DNA of 64,000 nucleotides from Paraburkholderia humisilvae (GTDB taxonomy: Bacteria; Pseudomonadota; Gammaproteobacteria; Burkholderiales; Burkholderiaceae). The notes under the pieces are model-generated. The model made no database searches. It was not told the DNA's origin and saw nothing but the letters and a program-made list of their open reading frames with translations. This document shows, in pieces, positions 1-11,800 of this stretch; position 1 is the first letter of the stretch, and each line of letters opens with the position of its first letter. The translations under genes were made by a program, and so were the position numbers. The stretch is taken from the NCBI RefSeq assembly GCF_902859855.1, contig NZ_CADIKH010000010.1, positions 1 through 64,000 of the forward strand, read 5' to 3'.

Positions 1-1
1 C

Positions 2-700
2 GCGAAAACATGGGGCTTCTACGATGTGCTGTTCAAGGGCAATGAATTCAGGTTCCAGCGTCCGTACGGCTCGTACGTGATGGAGAACGTGCTGTTCAAG
101 ATCTCGTTTCCGGCCGAGTTCCATTCGCAGACTGCGGTGGAAGCGGCCATGACGCTGCACCGGCAAGTTGCCACGCAGGGCAAACGCGCCGAAGACATCA
201 CGAAGATCACGATCCGCACGCATGAGGCGGCCATCCGCATCATCGACAAGAAGGGGCCGCTGGACAACCCGGCCGATCGCGACCACTGCATCCAGTACAT
301 GGTCGCGGTGCCGCTGATCTTCGGGCGCCTGACCGCGGCCGACTACGAGGATGCGATCGCGCAGGACCCGCGCATCGACGCATTGCGCGCGAAGATCGAA
401 TGCGTTGAGGACCCGCAGTACACGAAGGATTATCACGACCCCGAGAAGCGTTCGATCGCCAACGCGCTGACCATTGAATTCAGCGACGGCACGAAGCTCG
501 ACGAGGTGGCGGTCGAGTACCCGATCGGCCACAAGCGCCGCCGTGCCGATGGCATCCCGCTGCTGGTCGAGAAATTCCGCACGAACCTCGCGCGGCGTTT
601 CCCGGTGAAACAGCAACAGGCGATTCTCGATGTGTCGCTCGATCAGGCCACGCTTGAAGCAATGCCTGTCAATGAATACGTCGATCTGTACGTTATTTAG
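2..700 (+). CDS. prpD: 2-methylcitrate dehydratase PrpD, 3' part
   Basis: This is the C-terminal 232 codons of a MmgE/PrpD-family dehydratase; the reading frame is open to the left edge, so the start lies outside. The family is about 480 residues long, so roughly half is present. PrpD dehydrates 2-methylcitrate to 2-methyl-cis-aconitate in the cytoplasmic methylcitrate cycle for propionate, and many members also act on citrate. Visible family features are the EFHSQTAVEAA segment and the late GHKRRR stretch, where the C-terminal lid of PrpD lies. A GTG at 26 could be mistaken for a start, but homologous sequence continues upstream of it. acnA follows 48 bp downstream on the same strand, which suggests cotranscription. 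Confidence 0.93.
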   Translation, partial: AKTWGFYDVLFKGNEFRFQRPYGSYVMENVLFKISFPAEFHSQTAVEAAMTLHRQVATQGKRAEDITKITIRTHEAAIRIIDKKGPLDNPADRDHCIQYMVAVPLIFGRLTAADYEDAIAQDPRIDALRAKIECVEDPQYTKDYHDPEKRSIANALTIEFSDGTKLDEVAVEYPIGHKRRRADGIPLLVEKFRTNLARRFPVKQQQAILDVSLDQATLEAMPVNEYVDLYVI

Positions 701-748
701 TTCAGAAACGTAGCAACGTCATTTCCTCGAAAACCCCAGGAAAATACC

Positions 749-3466
<2,718 letters not shown>

Positions 3467-3491
3467 GCGCCAAGCCAGTGTTTTGCAGGTG

Positions 3492-3550
3492 CTGCGTCCC
3501 GCTAACGGGACGCAGTGACTTTCAAGCCCAGCCATCGCTGGGCTTTTTTT
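3492..3550 (+). terminator. Double-hairpin rho-independent terminator of acnA
   Basis: The first hairpin has perfect 10-bp arms (CTGCGTCCCG at 3492-3501 and CGGGACGCAG at 3506-3515) around CTAA. The second has 8-bp arms (AAGCCCAG at 3524-3531 and CTGGGCTT at 3538-3545) running into a T-tract to 3550. The T-tract is only on the plus strand, so it ends acnA. The stop codon of the convergent kinase-like gene (3549-3551) lies in the T-tract. Confidence 0.9.
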
Positions 3551-5750
3551 ATCGTTCAACGGCAACGGCGCCGGACATCGGCATGGCCTGTTCAGCCTCC
3601 GCCTGGTCACTCGCTTGATTTCCGCGTCGCAGTTGAGCGATCAACACGCGAATCCGCGAGACAAGACTGTCGAGCAAGACCGCCGGCGGCTCCGGCCGCA
3701 TTGCACCAGACTGTCGCAGCGCGTCCATCAGCCCGGCTGCGCCGACCAGCCCGACCGCGCCGCTCAGGCGATGCAACAACGCACGCAATCCATCAGCATC
3801 GCGTCGCTCGCGACACGCGTGCAGTTGCATCAGGTCTTCTTCCATCGCCTGTTGCCAGCCGCTCAACACTTCGGCAACGTCGATGCCATGCTCGGACAAC
3901 GCATCGAGATGCCGTCGATCTAGCCGCTCCTCCTGTTCGGTCCCGAGGTTCCGCGCGTTCAACAGGGGTTCGACGAACAGCGCCTGCAAGCATGCGTTAA
4001 GCGCGTCGAGACTTGTCGGCTTTGGCAGCACGGAATCGAACAGGGTGGGAGGCACCTCGACGCGATCGCCAATATCTGTTTCGCCTGTCATCAGCACGAC
4101 CGGCATCTTGGGTGACGCGAGACGATTCATCGCGCGCACCCGCTTTGCAAGCTCAATGCCATTGGCGCCGGGCATATGGAGGTCGGTAATCAACACATCA
4201 AAGCTTTGCCGCGCCATTGCGGCCACTGCCGCTTCGGCGCCCGGCACGGCGACACAGCGATATCCCAGCACATCGAGCTGCCGCGCCACCACTTTGCGGT
4301 TAATCTCGTTATCGTCGACGATCAGCACTGCGCGCTGTGCGACGGTGGACGCCGGTGCTTGCGTGTCGCATGCAGGCACCCTCTGTGCACGCACGCGTCG
4401 ATTGATGCCTCGCAACATACAGACGCGCTCAACTGCGCTCCACGACAGCGGATTCACCGACAGCGTTAAATGGCCATCCATTTCGCTCAGACCACCTGGA
4501 ATGAATGATTCGGTTACCAAAACGATCCGCGTGACACGCGACAACCCGGGAACCGGCGCGTGTTCATCGGCGAACCAGAGATCGACATGCCCGGGTACGG
4601 GCATACCTGCCGGCACGACATCCACGCCAAGCTTGTCAAGCAAATCGCACAACGCACGGCGTTCATGGCACGCGGACAGTTCGACCACCGCCCGTCGCCG
4701 GCCGTCACCCGACGACGGTGGACGGGCGAAACGCTCAACGGTAAACGGCGCGTGGAATGCCATGCATACGCCAAAGGCCGAGCTATTGCCGATTTCGATA
4801 TCGCCGCCCATGCGCTGGGCCAGCAAGCGGCACAGCCCAAGATCCGGGACGTCCGGCGTGCCGATGTGGTTCGACGCCTGGTCGTCGACGACCACCACCC
4901 GATCGTATGGCGTTCCGGGCCGCGCGCCGCTCACGCCGATGAACACGCGCTGCGAACCCGCGTTCAATGTCTCGGTGTTGGCGGCGACCGTGAGTCGGCC
5001 GACTCGAGTGGCCGAGATAGCCGCGTCCAGCAGATTGAACACGATCTGCCCGATCCGCTCGCGGTCAGCCAGCACCCATGCCGCGACCGAGCGGTCTGTG
5101 CAAACGCGCAACTGCAACCCCTTCGCAATCGCGCGCGGCGCAAGCAACGCCACTGCGCCATCGATCACACATCGCAGGTCCACCGGCGATTCTTCGAGCA
5201 CGATCGCACACCTATCGGCCGGAGATGGATCGAACACATCGTGAACGTTCTGCGCGAACGTCGCGAGCGCCGAGCGAATCAGGTGTCCAACGGGCGCTCC
5301 GATAAGCTGCACCGGGCGTTGCACACCTTGTGCGCCGACCGCGTTCAACATTTCAACAATGGCCCGCGCCGGGTCGCAAACGATGCGTCGCACAAGCTCT
5401 GCGACGCGCGAGCATTCACGTTCATGGTCGACTGCCGCCGCGGCGGATCGCCGCTGTGCTTCGAGTTGCATGTTCACTGCGTGAGCTTGTGCGGCAGATG
5501 CTGTGCGACGCAGTTGTGCCAGTTCATCCTCGGCGGTACGCAAGCGGCATAGCGCGATCTCGAGCGCGGCACGCGCACGCGACGTTGCGATCAATGCGGC
5601 CACCACGACACCGGTCACGGGTGCGCCAAGCAACGCGAACGCGCATACGGACGCCAGCGCCGCCGCATGCTCTATCGCACATACGCGCGCGATATCGCAT
5701 AGGCGACGCGCGAGCAGCGATGCACCCACCGGGATCACGGTCTGGCTCAT
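3549..5750 (-). CDS. Hybrid histidine-kinase-like protein with degenerate kinase core, REC and HPt
   Basis: This 733-residue protein has a short N-terminal hydrophobic hairpin (about 28-60), a coiled linker, a HisKA/HATPase-like region (about 105-350), a receiver (about 474-592) and an HPt domain (about 612-705). The receiver is intact: VDD near 478 and the phospho-acceptor Asp near 523 in LITDLHMPG. The HPt is intact: LLHRLSG with His near 660. The kinase core is not. The usual SHEIRTPL box is replaced by VCDPARAI, so the acceptor His is missing. The N box reads NLLDAAISAT without its second Asn, and the usual DTGxGI and GxGLGL boxes are DDQASN and PDLGL. It probably relays phosphate or works by binding. 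It is the second gene after the response regulator at 5772-6380, 21 bp apart. Confidence 0.85.
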   Translation of the reverse strand: MSQTVIPVGASLLARRLCDIARVCAIEHAAALASVCAFALLGAPVTGVVVAALIATSRARAALEIALCRLRTAEDELAQLRRTASAAQAHAVNMQLEAQRRSAAAAVDHERECSRVAELVRRIVCDPARAIVEMLNAVGAQGVQRPVQLIGAPVGHLIRSALATFAQNVHDVFDPSPADRCAIVLEESPVDLRCVIDGAVALLAPRAIAKGLQLRVCTDRSVAAWVLADRERIGQIVFNLLDAAISATRVGRLTVAANTETLNAGSQRVFIGVSGARPGTPYDRVVVVDDQASNHIGTPDVPDLGLCRLLAQRMGGDIEIGNSSAFGVCMAFHAPFTVERFARPPSSGDGRRRAVVELSACHERRALCDLLDKLGVDVVPAGMPVPGHVDLWFADEHAPVPGLSRVTRIVLVTESFIPGGLSEMDGHLTLSVNPLSWSAVERVCMLRGINRRVRAQRVPACDTQAPASTVAQRAVLIVDDNEINRKVVARQLDVLGYRCVAVPGAEAAVAAMARQSFDVLITDLHMPGANGIELAKRVRAMNRLASPKMPVVLMTGETDIGDRVEVPPTLFDSVLPKPTSLDALNACLQALFVEPLLNARNLGTEQEERLDRRHLDALSEHGIDVAEVLSGWQQAMEEDLMQLHACRERRDADGLRALLHRLSGAVGLVGAAGLMDALRQSGAMRPEPPAVLLDSLVSRIRVLIAQLRRGNQASDQAEAEQAMPMSGAVAVER

Positions 5751-5771
5751 ATTTCCAGTTCAGGCTGCGGG

Positions 5772-6380
5772 TCAGTCGATCAGCTTGTGATGCACCGCGA
5801 AGTCGATCATGCCGGCAAGGGTCGACAAGCCGAGCTTTTCGCGAAGACGGGTTTTATACGTGCTGACGGTTTTATCGCTCAGATATAGCTTGCTCGCGAT
5901 GTCCTTGTTGCTGACCCCGCGCGCGAGATACTGCAATACCTCGACTTCACGCGGCGACAGGCATTCGAGACCGCCTTCCCGATTCGCATTGCCCGTTTCC
6001 GCCGGAAAGCAGTCATAGCCGAGCAATACCGTACGTGCCGCCGTCAATAATTCGCCGAGTTCTCGCGCTTTGCTGACGTAACCATTTGCGCCGGCGAGCC
6101 GTGTATGGCTAGCCATCACCTGCTCCAGTTTCGCCGACAAGACCAGTATGCGAATGGTCTCATTTTGTTCGCGAATTTGACGGATCATCGATAATCCGTC
6201 GAGTTTGGGTAAATCGAGATCGAGAATGGCGAGGTCTGGGGTTTCGGAAAGAATCATATTCAGGCCGTGCTCGCCGTCACCGCACTCTCCGACGACCTGC
6301 ATTTCAGGATCGGTGGCGAGCATACTTGCCACGGTTCCCCGTACCATTGGGTGGTCATCGACAATGACGATTCTTTTCAT
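5772..6380 (-). CDS. LuxR/NarL-family response regulator
   Basis: This 202-residue protein has an N-terminal receiver (VDDHP; phospho-acceptor Asp near 54 in AILDLDLP; conserved Lys near 104 in VSKA) and a C-terminal LuxR-type helix-turn-helix (LSPREVEVLQYLARGVSN then KTVSTYKTR). It is a cytoplasmic transcription factor. I chose ATG at 6380 over the TTG at 6386 because GAGGA lies 6 nt upstream of that ATG. It is followed by the kinase-like gene, likely in one operon, and is divergent from a paralogous regulator at 6565. Confidence 0.94.
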   Translation of the reverse strand: MKRIVIVDDHPMVRGTVASMLATDPEMQVVGECGDGEHGLNMILSETPDLAILDLDLPKLDGLSMIRQIREQNETIRILVLSAKLEQVMASHTRLAGANGYVSKARELGELLTAARTVLLGYDCFPAETGNANREGGLECLSPREVEVLQYLARGVSNKDIASKLYLSDKTVSTYKTRLREKLGLSTLAGMIDFAVHHKLID

Positions 6381-6564
6381 TAACAATCCTCATTTCCCGA
6401 CGATTCAGAATCGGACCCGGCTAGAATCAGGTGGATAAATCATCAAAATCAGGTAGGATTATAGCAAACACATACGATATGCATTCCTTATCATAAAGCG
6501 CGACACATCGGCATTGCCCGTATGATTTTTCCTACAAACCGGCTTCGAATCTGACACATCTATT
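6381..6564. promoter_or_regulatory. Divergent promoter region between two response-regulator genes
   Basis: This AT-rich 184-bp region serves both flanking regulator genes. It contains GTAGGA at 6453-6458 and its inverse TCCTAC at 6530-6535. The second is part of TTTCCTA (6528-6534), the same heptad as the Bordetella BvgA half-site. Autoregulation by one of the adjacent NarL-type regulators is an inference. I could not identify unambiguous -35 and -10 boxes. Confidence 0.35.
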
Positions 6565-7173
6565 ATGTCCATGCCGCGTTCCAGCATTATGGTCATCGAC
6601 GATCACCCCGCAATGCGTCGCGCACTGCGTCAGGTGTTTGGCGAAACCGACGAATTTAACGTAGTCGCCGAAGCAGGAACGGCAGCACAAGCGCTGCGGT
6701 TGACCGAGAGCGCTGCGCCGCAACTGGCGATCGTCGACTTGCGCCTGCCGGACCTCGACGGCATCGAACTGATCCCCGCGTTGCGCCACGTGCGGCCTGA
6801 AATGCGGGTTCTCGTATTTTCGTCGGCCGATGAACGTATTCACGCTGCGCAGGCGAAAAAGGCGGGCGCCCACGGTTTCGTCAGCAAGGTACGCGAACCG
6901 TCAGAACTGCTTTCGAGTGCGCGTCTCGTTCTTGCGGGCTACACCTGCTTTGCCTCCGATACATCGAAAGAACGCGGCATTGTGCTCTCCGAACGCGAAA
7001 CGGCCGTGTTGAGACTACTGATCCGCGGCATCAACAATATGTCGATTGCGATGTCACTCGGCATCAGCCCGAAAACGGTCAGCACCTACAAATCAAGGCT
7101 TTTGCGCAAGCTCGCGCTGCGCACCGTCGTCGACCTCGTCGAATACGCGAAGTCGAACGGCATCGGGCACTAA
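6565..7173 (+). CDS. LuxR/NarL-family response regulator
   Basis: This 202-residue protein has a receiver (IDDHP; acceptor Asp near 58 in AIVDLRLP; Lys near 108 in FVSKV) and a LuxR-type output domain (LSERETAVLRLLIRGINN then KTVSTYKSR). It is clearly related to the regulators at 5772-6380 and 30018-30659, all of about 200-213 residues with the same architecture. It has two close ATGs (6565 and 6571) and no strong ribosome site. A stand-alone HPt gene follows 13 bp downstream, so phosphoryl transfer between the two products is plausible. Confidence 0.93.
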   Translation: MSMPRSSIMVIDDHPAMRRALRQVFGETDEFNVVAEAGTAAQALRLTESAAPQLAIVDLRLPDLDGIELIPALRHVRPEMRVLVFSSADERIHAAQAKKAGAHGFVSKVREPSELLSSARLVLAGYTCFASDTSKERGIVLSERETAVLRLLIRGINNMSIAMSLGISPKTVSTYKSRLLRKLALRTVVDLVEYAKSNGIGH

Positions 7174-7186
7174 CGGGTTTCTCGCC

Positions 7187-7609
7187 ATGTCAGCCAATCG
7201 AGATGAAAAGTCGAGGCGTTGCGCCAACCCGCGGTCCGTCAAAAGGCAGCAGGACGCCGCGGGCTCGGATCGCTGGTCCGAACTGATCGACCATGGCCCC
7301 GCGGATCTACGTGAAATGCTGATCGAGACCACCTTGGTGGATCTTCACGACGCATACGCCACGCTGCGAGCAGGCGATTTCGTGCGAGCGGAGTTTGTCG
7401 CGCACCGGATGAAAGGAATCGCACGCATACTGGATGCGGACGAAACGGTTGCAGCATGCGGCGCGCTCGAGATGTATTGTCAACAACGTGATGCGATGCG
7501 AGCCGGCGCGGCATTGTCGCAAATCGAGCTCGGCTTCGCGGCCGTTTATCGGACCTTCGACGTATCGGACCAACCGGCACCTTCCCCGGCATCCGATCCG
7601 GATAGCTGA
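7187..7609 (+). CDS. Stand-alone HPt phosphotransfer protein
   Basis: This 140-residue soluble protein is made mainly of one HPt four-helix domain (about 38-122). The phospho-accepting histidine is near 73 in AHRMKGIARIL, matching the H-x-[LM]-K-G family signature. A longer frame reaches back to 7046 inside the preceding regulator gene, but that part is low-complexity shadow sequence. ATG at 7187, 13 bp after the regulator's stop, is the natural start. HPt proteins shuttle phosphate between hybrid-kinase receivers and response regulators; partners here are inferred from position. Confidence 0.8.
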   Translation: MSANRDEKSRRCANPRSVKRQQDAAGSDRWSELIDHGPADLREMLIETTLVDLHDAYATLRAGDFVRAEFVAHRMKGIARILDADETVAACGALEMYCQQRDAMRAGAALSQIELGFAAVYRTFDVSDQPAPSPASDPDS

Positions 7610-7677
7610 TTGATGCGCCCGACGTGTACGCCCGGCGTGGCGGTTACCGAACGACGCCTCGCCCGGTAACCGCAATA

Positions 7678-8754
7678 TCAACGCTCGGTTAGCGGCTCAT
7701 GGTCGCCGCCGGCCGGACTCGTGCGCATGAAGTTCATCTCCACGCGGCGATTCGGCGCAAGACACTCGATGAGCTGCTGACGATCTCTCTCGTCACACTG
7801 CACGACCGGGTCGGCCTTCCCGTGCCCGCGCGCCGTCATCGGAACGCCGACGCCGCCCTGCTGCAGGTAGTGCCGGACCGAATCGGCACGCTGTTTCGAC
7901 AGCTGCCGGTTGTACGCGTCGCTGCCGATACGATCGGTGTAGCCTTCGATGCCGATGGTGGTCACGTCATCGACACGCTTCAAGTCCTCAATCAACCGAT
8001 CGAGGCGGGCGCGTCCATCAGGCAACATGCCGGCCACATCGCCGCGGTCGAACCTGAACGTCGTATCGCCTTGCAGCGTCATCTTCGGTTCGATCTTCGG
8101 CGGCGGAGGCGGCGGTGGTTTGCACGCATCGAGCGCCACGTCGATACCAGGCAGCGTCTGTGTCACCCGGTCGACGCGCTGCGCACTGCCGGTGAAATCG
8201 CGCGTCCACGCCTCGTGTCCCGCATGCATCATCTCGACTTCCGAACAGGCCGTCAGACGTTGTGCTTCGATGCATGTCGGAAACTGCGGTGCCGCCTTGG
8301 CAGCGAGGATTTTCTGCCAGACATCGGGACGCACGACGGTCGCCGTGCGCAATTCCGGATTATCCGCGACAAGACCGTTGCCTGTTTCAAGCGACGTGGT
8401 CAATCTGTCCGCCTCGCGCAACGCCTCTTCAATAAAGCCCCAGTGATTGAACTGACCGCGTTCCTGCTGGGCGGCATCGACCCAGCACTGCGCCTTCGCG
8501 CCGAAATAGTTGTCCTTGCGAGCGCCGAGCGCCTGCAGCCGCTTCTGCACGGTATCCGCCAACTGGTGGTTGTCAGCTCCGCGATAGGTGTCGAGCCATT
8601 GCGAGGTCGCGGCGCCGGCTGCATTGTCCTGCGTCGCCCCGAAACCGGTCTGCAAGACACTCGGGTTCTGCACTTGCAGTTGGTCGCGGGTTGCGGACGC
8701 CGAGCATCCGGCAAGCAGCGCCGCGCACGCAACGGTGATCAATGAATACTTCAT
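7678..8754 (-). CDS. OmpA-family outer-membrane lipoprotein
   Basis: This 358-residue protein has a lipoprotein signal with lipobox LLAGC (Cys near 16) and a C-terminal OmpA-like peptidoglycan-binding domain (about 225-345). The OmpA motif residues are visible in IEGYTDRIGSDAYNRQLSKQ and NRRVEMNFM. A Pro-rich linker (PPPPPPP) joins the two halves. It should be anchored in the outer membrane and bind the cell wall. Codons GGA upstream of ATG 8754 support the start. It lies 98 bp downstream of the trimeric autotransporter on the same strand, so it may assist its assembly or stability; that link is inferred. Confidence 0.92.
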   Translation of the reverse strand: MKYSLITVACAALLAGCSASATRDQLQVQNPSVLQTGFGATQDNAAGAATSQWLDTYRGADNHQLADTVQKRLQALGARKDNYFGAKAQCWVDAAQQERGQFNHWGFIEEALREADRLTTSLETGNGLVADNPELRTATVVRPDVWQKILAAKAAPQFPTCIEAQRLTACSEVEMMHAGHEAWTRDFTGSAQRVDRVTQTLPGIDVALDACKPPPPPPPKIEPKMTLQGDTTFRFDRGDVAGMLPDGRARLDRLIEDLKRVDDVTTIGIEGYTDRIGSDAYNRQLSKQRADSVRHYLQQGGVGVPMTARGHGKADPVVQCDERDRQQLIECLAPNRRVEMNFMRTSPAGGDHEPLTER

Positions 8755-8852
8755 GTTCGTGTTCCATCAAGAATGGGCCGCGCGGGAAACCCCACGCGGC
8801 CCGGTCAGCTACGCCGATGTATCGGGATTCAGATCAAGGCCTCGCGGTCCGC

Positions 8853-11800
8853 CTAGTTGCCGAATACGATGCCGACACCCGCGCGCACGATGGTGCTGTT
8901 GCCGCCCGCGCTCGATACACCGAGGTTGTAGTTGACCGTACCCTTCTCGTTCCAGCGCGACAGACCGATGCCGAGCGCCGCCGTGCCGCGGTAGCCGGCA
9001 ACGCCGGCGTTGAGCGTCGTGCGGCCGGGCAGATAAGGCGTGACGATATTGAGCGCGGACGCCGATGCGATACCGCGGCGATTGTCGCGGTCCATATCGT
9101 TGATCCGACTCTGGATACCGTTTACCGCGCTGCTCAACTGACCGACATTGACTGCGTCGGTCGGTGCCGATCCGGCCGCCACGTTGGTGATCTGACGCTC
9201 CGCGCCGGGTGCGCCGACCGACACCGTGTTGTCGCGGTCAGCAACGGAGTTCGCGCCAAGCGCAACCGAATTCGTCGCAGGAGCGGAAGCGCCTACACCG
9301 AGTGCGACCGACTGGTCACCCGCCGTCACCGTGCGTGCGCCGATCGCAATCGCCGCGATCCCCGATGCGACCGAGCCGTTGCCGATTGCGATTGCGTCAC
9401 CGGTAGCGGTGCCGGTCGGCAGATCGTTGACCACCACGTTCGGCGTCGGCGGCGAGTAGTTGCTGATCTGGTTCGTGACGTACGACTGCATCTGCCCGAC
9501 GTTGACCGCGTCGAACGGATCGACGCCGTCAGCGACATTCTTCAGTTGCGTCGGAGACCCACCCGCATTGAAAGTCACACTGGACTTCGACGCGTTGTCG
9601 TACGCGACGAACGCGTTGGTCACGACACCGGTACCCGGGTCGACGGTGAGGCCGGCCGCTTTCAGTTGCTTCAGGTTGACCGCGTCGAGGTCGGACTTCG
9701 CGTCGGCGACGTTCGTCACCGTGACAGGCACGCTCGCACCGACACCGCCCAGCGTGACCCTGTCGCGATCCGACGAGTCGTAGACCACGCCGTCCGTGGA
9801 ACCGGTCGCAATCGCGGAATTGACCGCTGCAAATGCGGTTCCGACGCTATCGTAGGTTTTCCCGTCGATCGAATAGGTCGGTCTGGATACCTTACCGTCC
9901 GCTCCGACCTTCGCGCTGCCGCCCAACGCACTCGCCAGCGAATCGGCTGCACCATACAACTGCGCGCCATTGATCGCATCCTTGCTCGACGCGGACACCG
10001 CGCCCGCCGCAAGGTTGGTCAGCGTGACCGGCACGCTCGCACTGACGCCTCCCAAGGTCACGCGATCATGTGCGGTGGTGTCGTATTTCACCGCGTCGGC
10101 CGCCCCCGCGCCGCCCGCCTGCGCCACGGCATTCAGCGCCGAACCCACATCGGTGTAGGTCGTGCCGCCAATCGCATACGCCGGCTTCTTGACCGCACCC
10201 GTACTGTCGACGGTCGCACCCCCACCGAACGCCGCGAGCGCGCCCTTCAGCTGGTCCACATTGACCGCATCAAAGCTCCCGCTGCCCGCGGCGACGTTGA
10301 TGACCTGCCGCTGCAATGTCGCATTGCCGACTGAAACCGTGTTCGCCCGTTCCGCGACGGACGCCGAACCGAGCGCGACCGAACCGGTGCCGCTTGCAAC
10401 GGTTGAGCTACCGAGGGCGAGCGCATCCTCATTTTCCGCACTAGCCAGATAGCCAATCGAAACGCTGTTTTTCGCCTCGAAGCCAGTCGATGCGCCGACA
10501 CCAATGACCGTTGTATTGATGCCTAGCGCACCTGCTTTCGCACCGATCGCCGTGGAGCCGGTGCGCAGCGCTCCCGCGCCTGCGCCGACCGCCAATGCTT
10601 CCGGCCCGGTAGCCGCCGATGTCGGCCCGACGGCCATCGCATTCAGGTCGTCCGATGCATGCGTTGGCGCGCCTGCCGTCGTATTCGAACTCACCGCGAT
10701 ATAGTCGGTCACCGGCGCCGCACCGAGCAGCATCGACTGGACACCTGCTGTCTGCTTCACCACTTGCTGCTTCAGCGCGGCTAGCTGACCGACCGTCGCC
10801 GCGTCCGTCGCGTCTATACCGTCCGCGACGTGCGTGATGCGCCGTTGGCTAACGGAACTGCCGACGGACACGACATTGGCCGCATCCGTCTTCGCCCCCA
10901 TACCAATCGCAATCGAGTTATCAAATTCCGCCAACGCCTTGTCCCCTATCGCGATCGAGTCGACGCCACGTGCTTTTGCGTTGCTGCCGAGCGCCATCGA
11001 TCCATCCACATAAGCGGTTGCACTCAAACCGATCGCGACATTGCCCTTTCCTTGCGGCGTGCCCGCACCGGCGCCGATCGATATCGATTGATCGGCGCTT
11101 GCCAGCGCGCCACTGCCGATCGCAACCGCGCTGCCGCCGGTCGCCTTCGCCTCAGGTGTGGATACATCGTCGTTCGGGGCGGCCACACTGATGTATTTGG
11201 TCGCGGACGTGACGTTCGTATTGATCGTATCGACCGTATAACCCACCGCCGCAAGTGCCGAACCGACATCACCATACGTTTTGCCGCTGATGCTATAAGT
11301 CGGCGCTTTGATCTTGCCGTCGGCACCGGCTACGGCACCGCCTCCGAGCGCCGTTGCGGTGCTCGTCGCCGTATTGAACAACTGCGCGCCGTTCACCGCA
11401 TCGCGACTGGCAGCCGCAAGCTGGCCGGCCCCCACGTTCTTCAACGCGACGGGCGCCACGGCCGCCGTGCCGCCGAGCGTCACTGCATCGTGCGCCGCCG
11501 TGTCGTAGAGCACCGCGCTCGCGAGGCTCGCGGACGAACTTGCGGCAACCGCCGACTTCAACTGGCTCACATTGACCGCATCCGTACCGGCCGAGCCCGC
11601 CGCAACGTTGGTCACACGGCGCTCCTTGCCCACTGAACCCACGGACACTTCGCCGGCCGGCGTGACGCCCGAGAGTTCGAGCGAACCGGGCTGGTAAGCG
11701 GACGCGCTAAGGTTGGCAACGGTAAGGGCGTTCGCACCGAGCGCAACCGAATTCGTGCTGGTCGCGCGCGCATTGCCGCCGATCGCGACGGAATCCGTGC

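Noticed and set aside
3883..5552. Plus-strand frames of 453 and 330 codons across the kinase-like gene
   Set aside because: They are antisense shadows; the minus-strand frame has clear REC and HPt motifs.
7046..7186. 47-codon N-terminal extension of the HPt protein
   Set aside because: It lies inside the preceding regulator gene and is Ser/Arg-rich shadow sequence; ATG 7187 gives a complete HPt protein.
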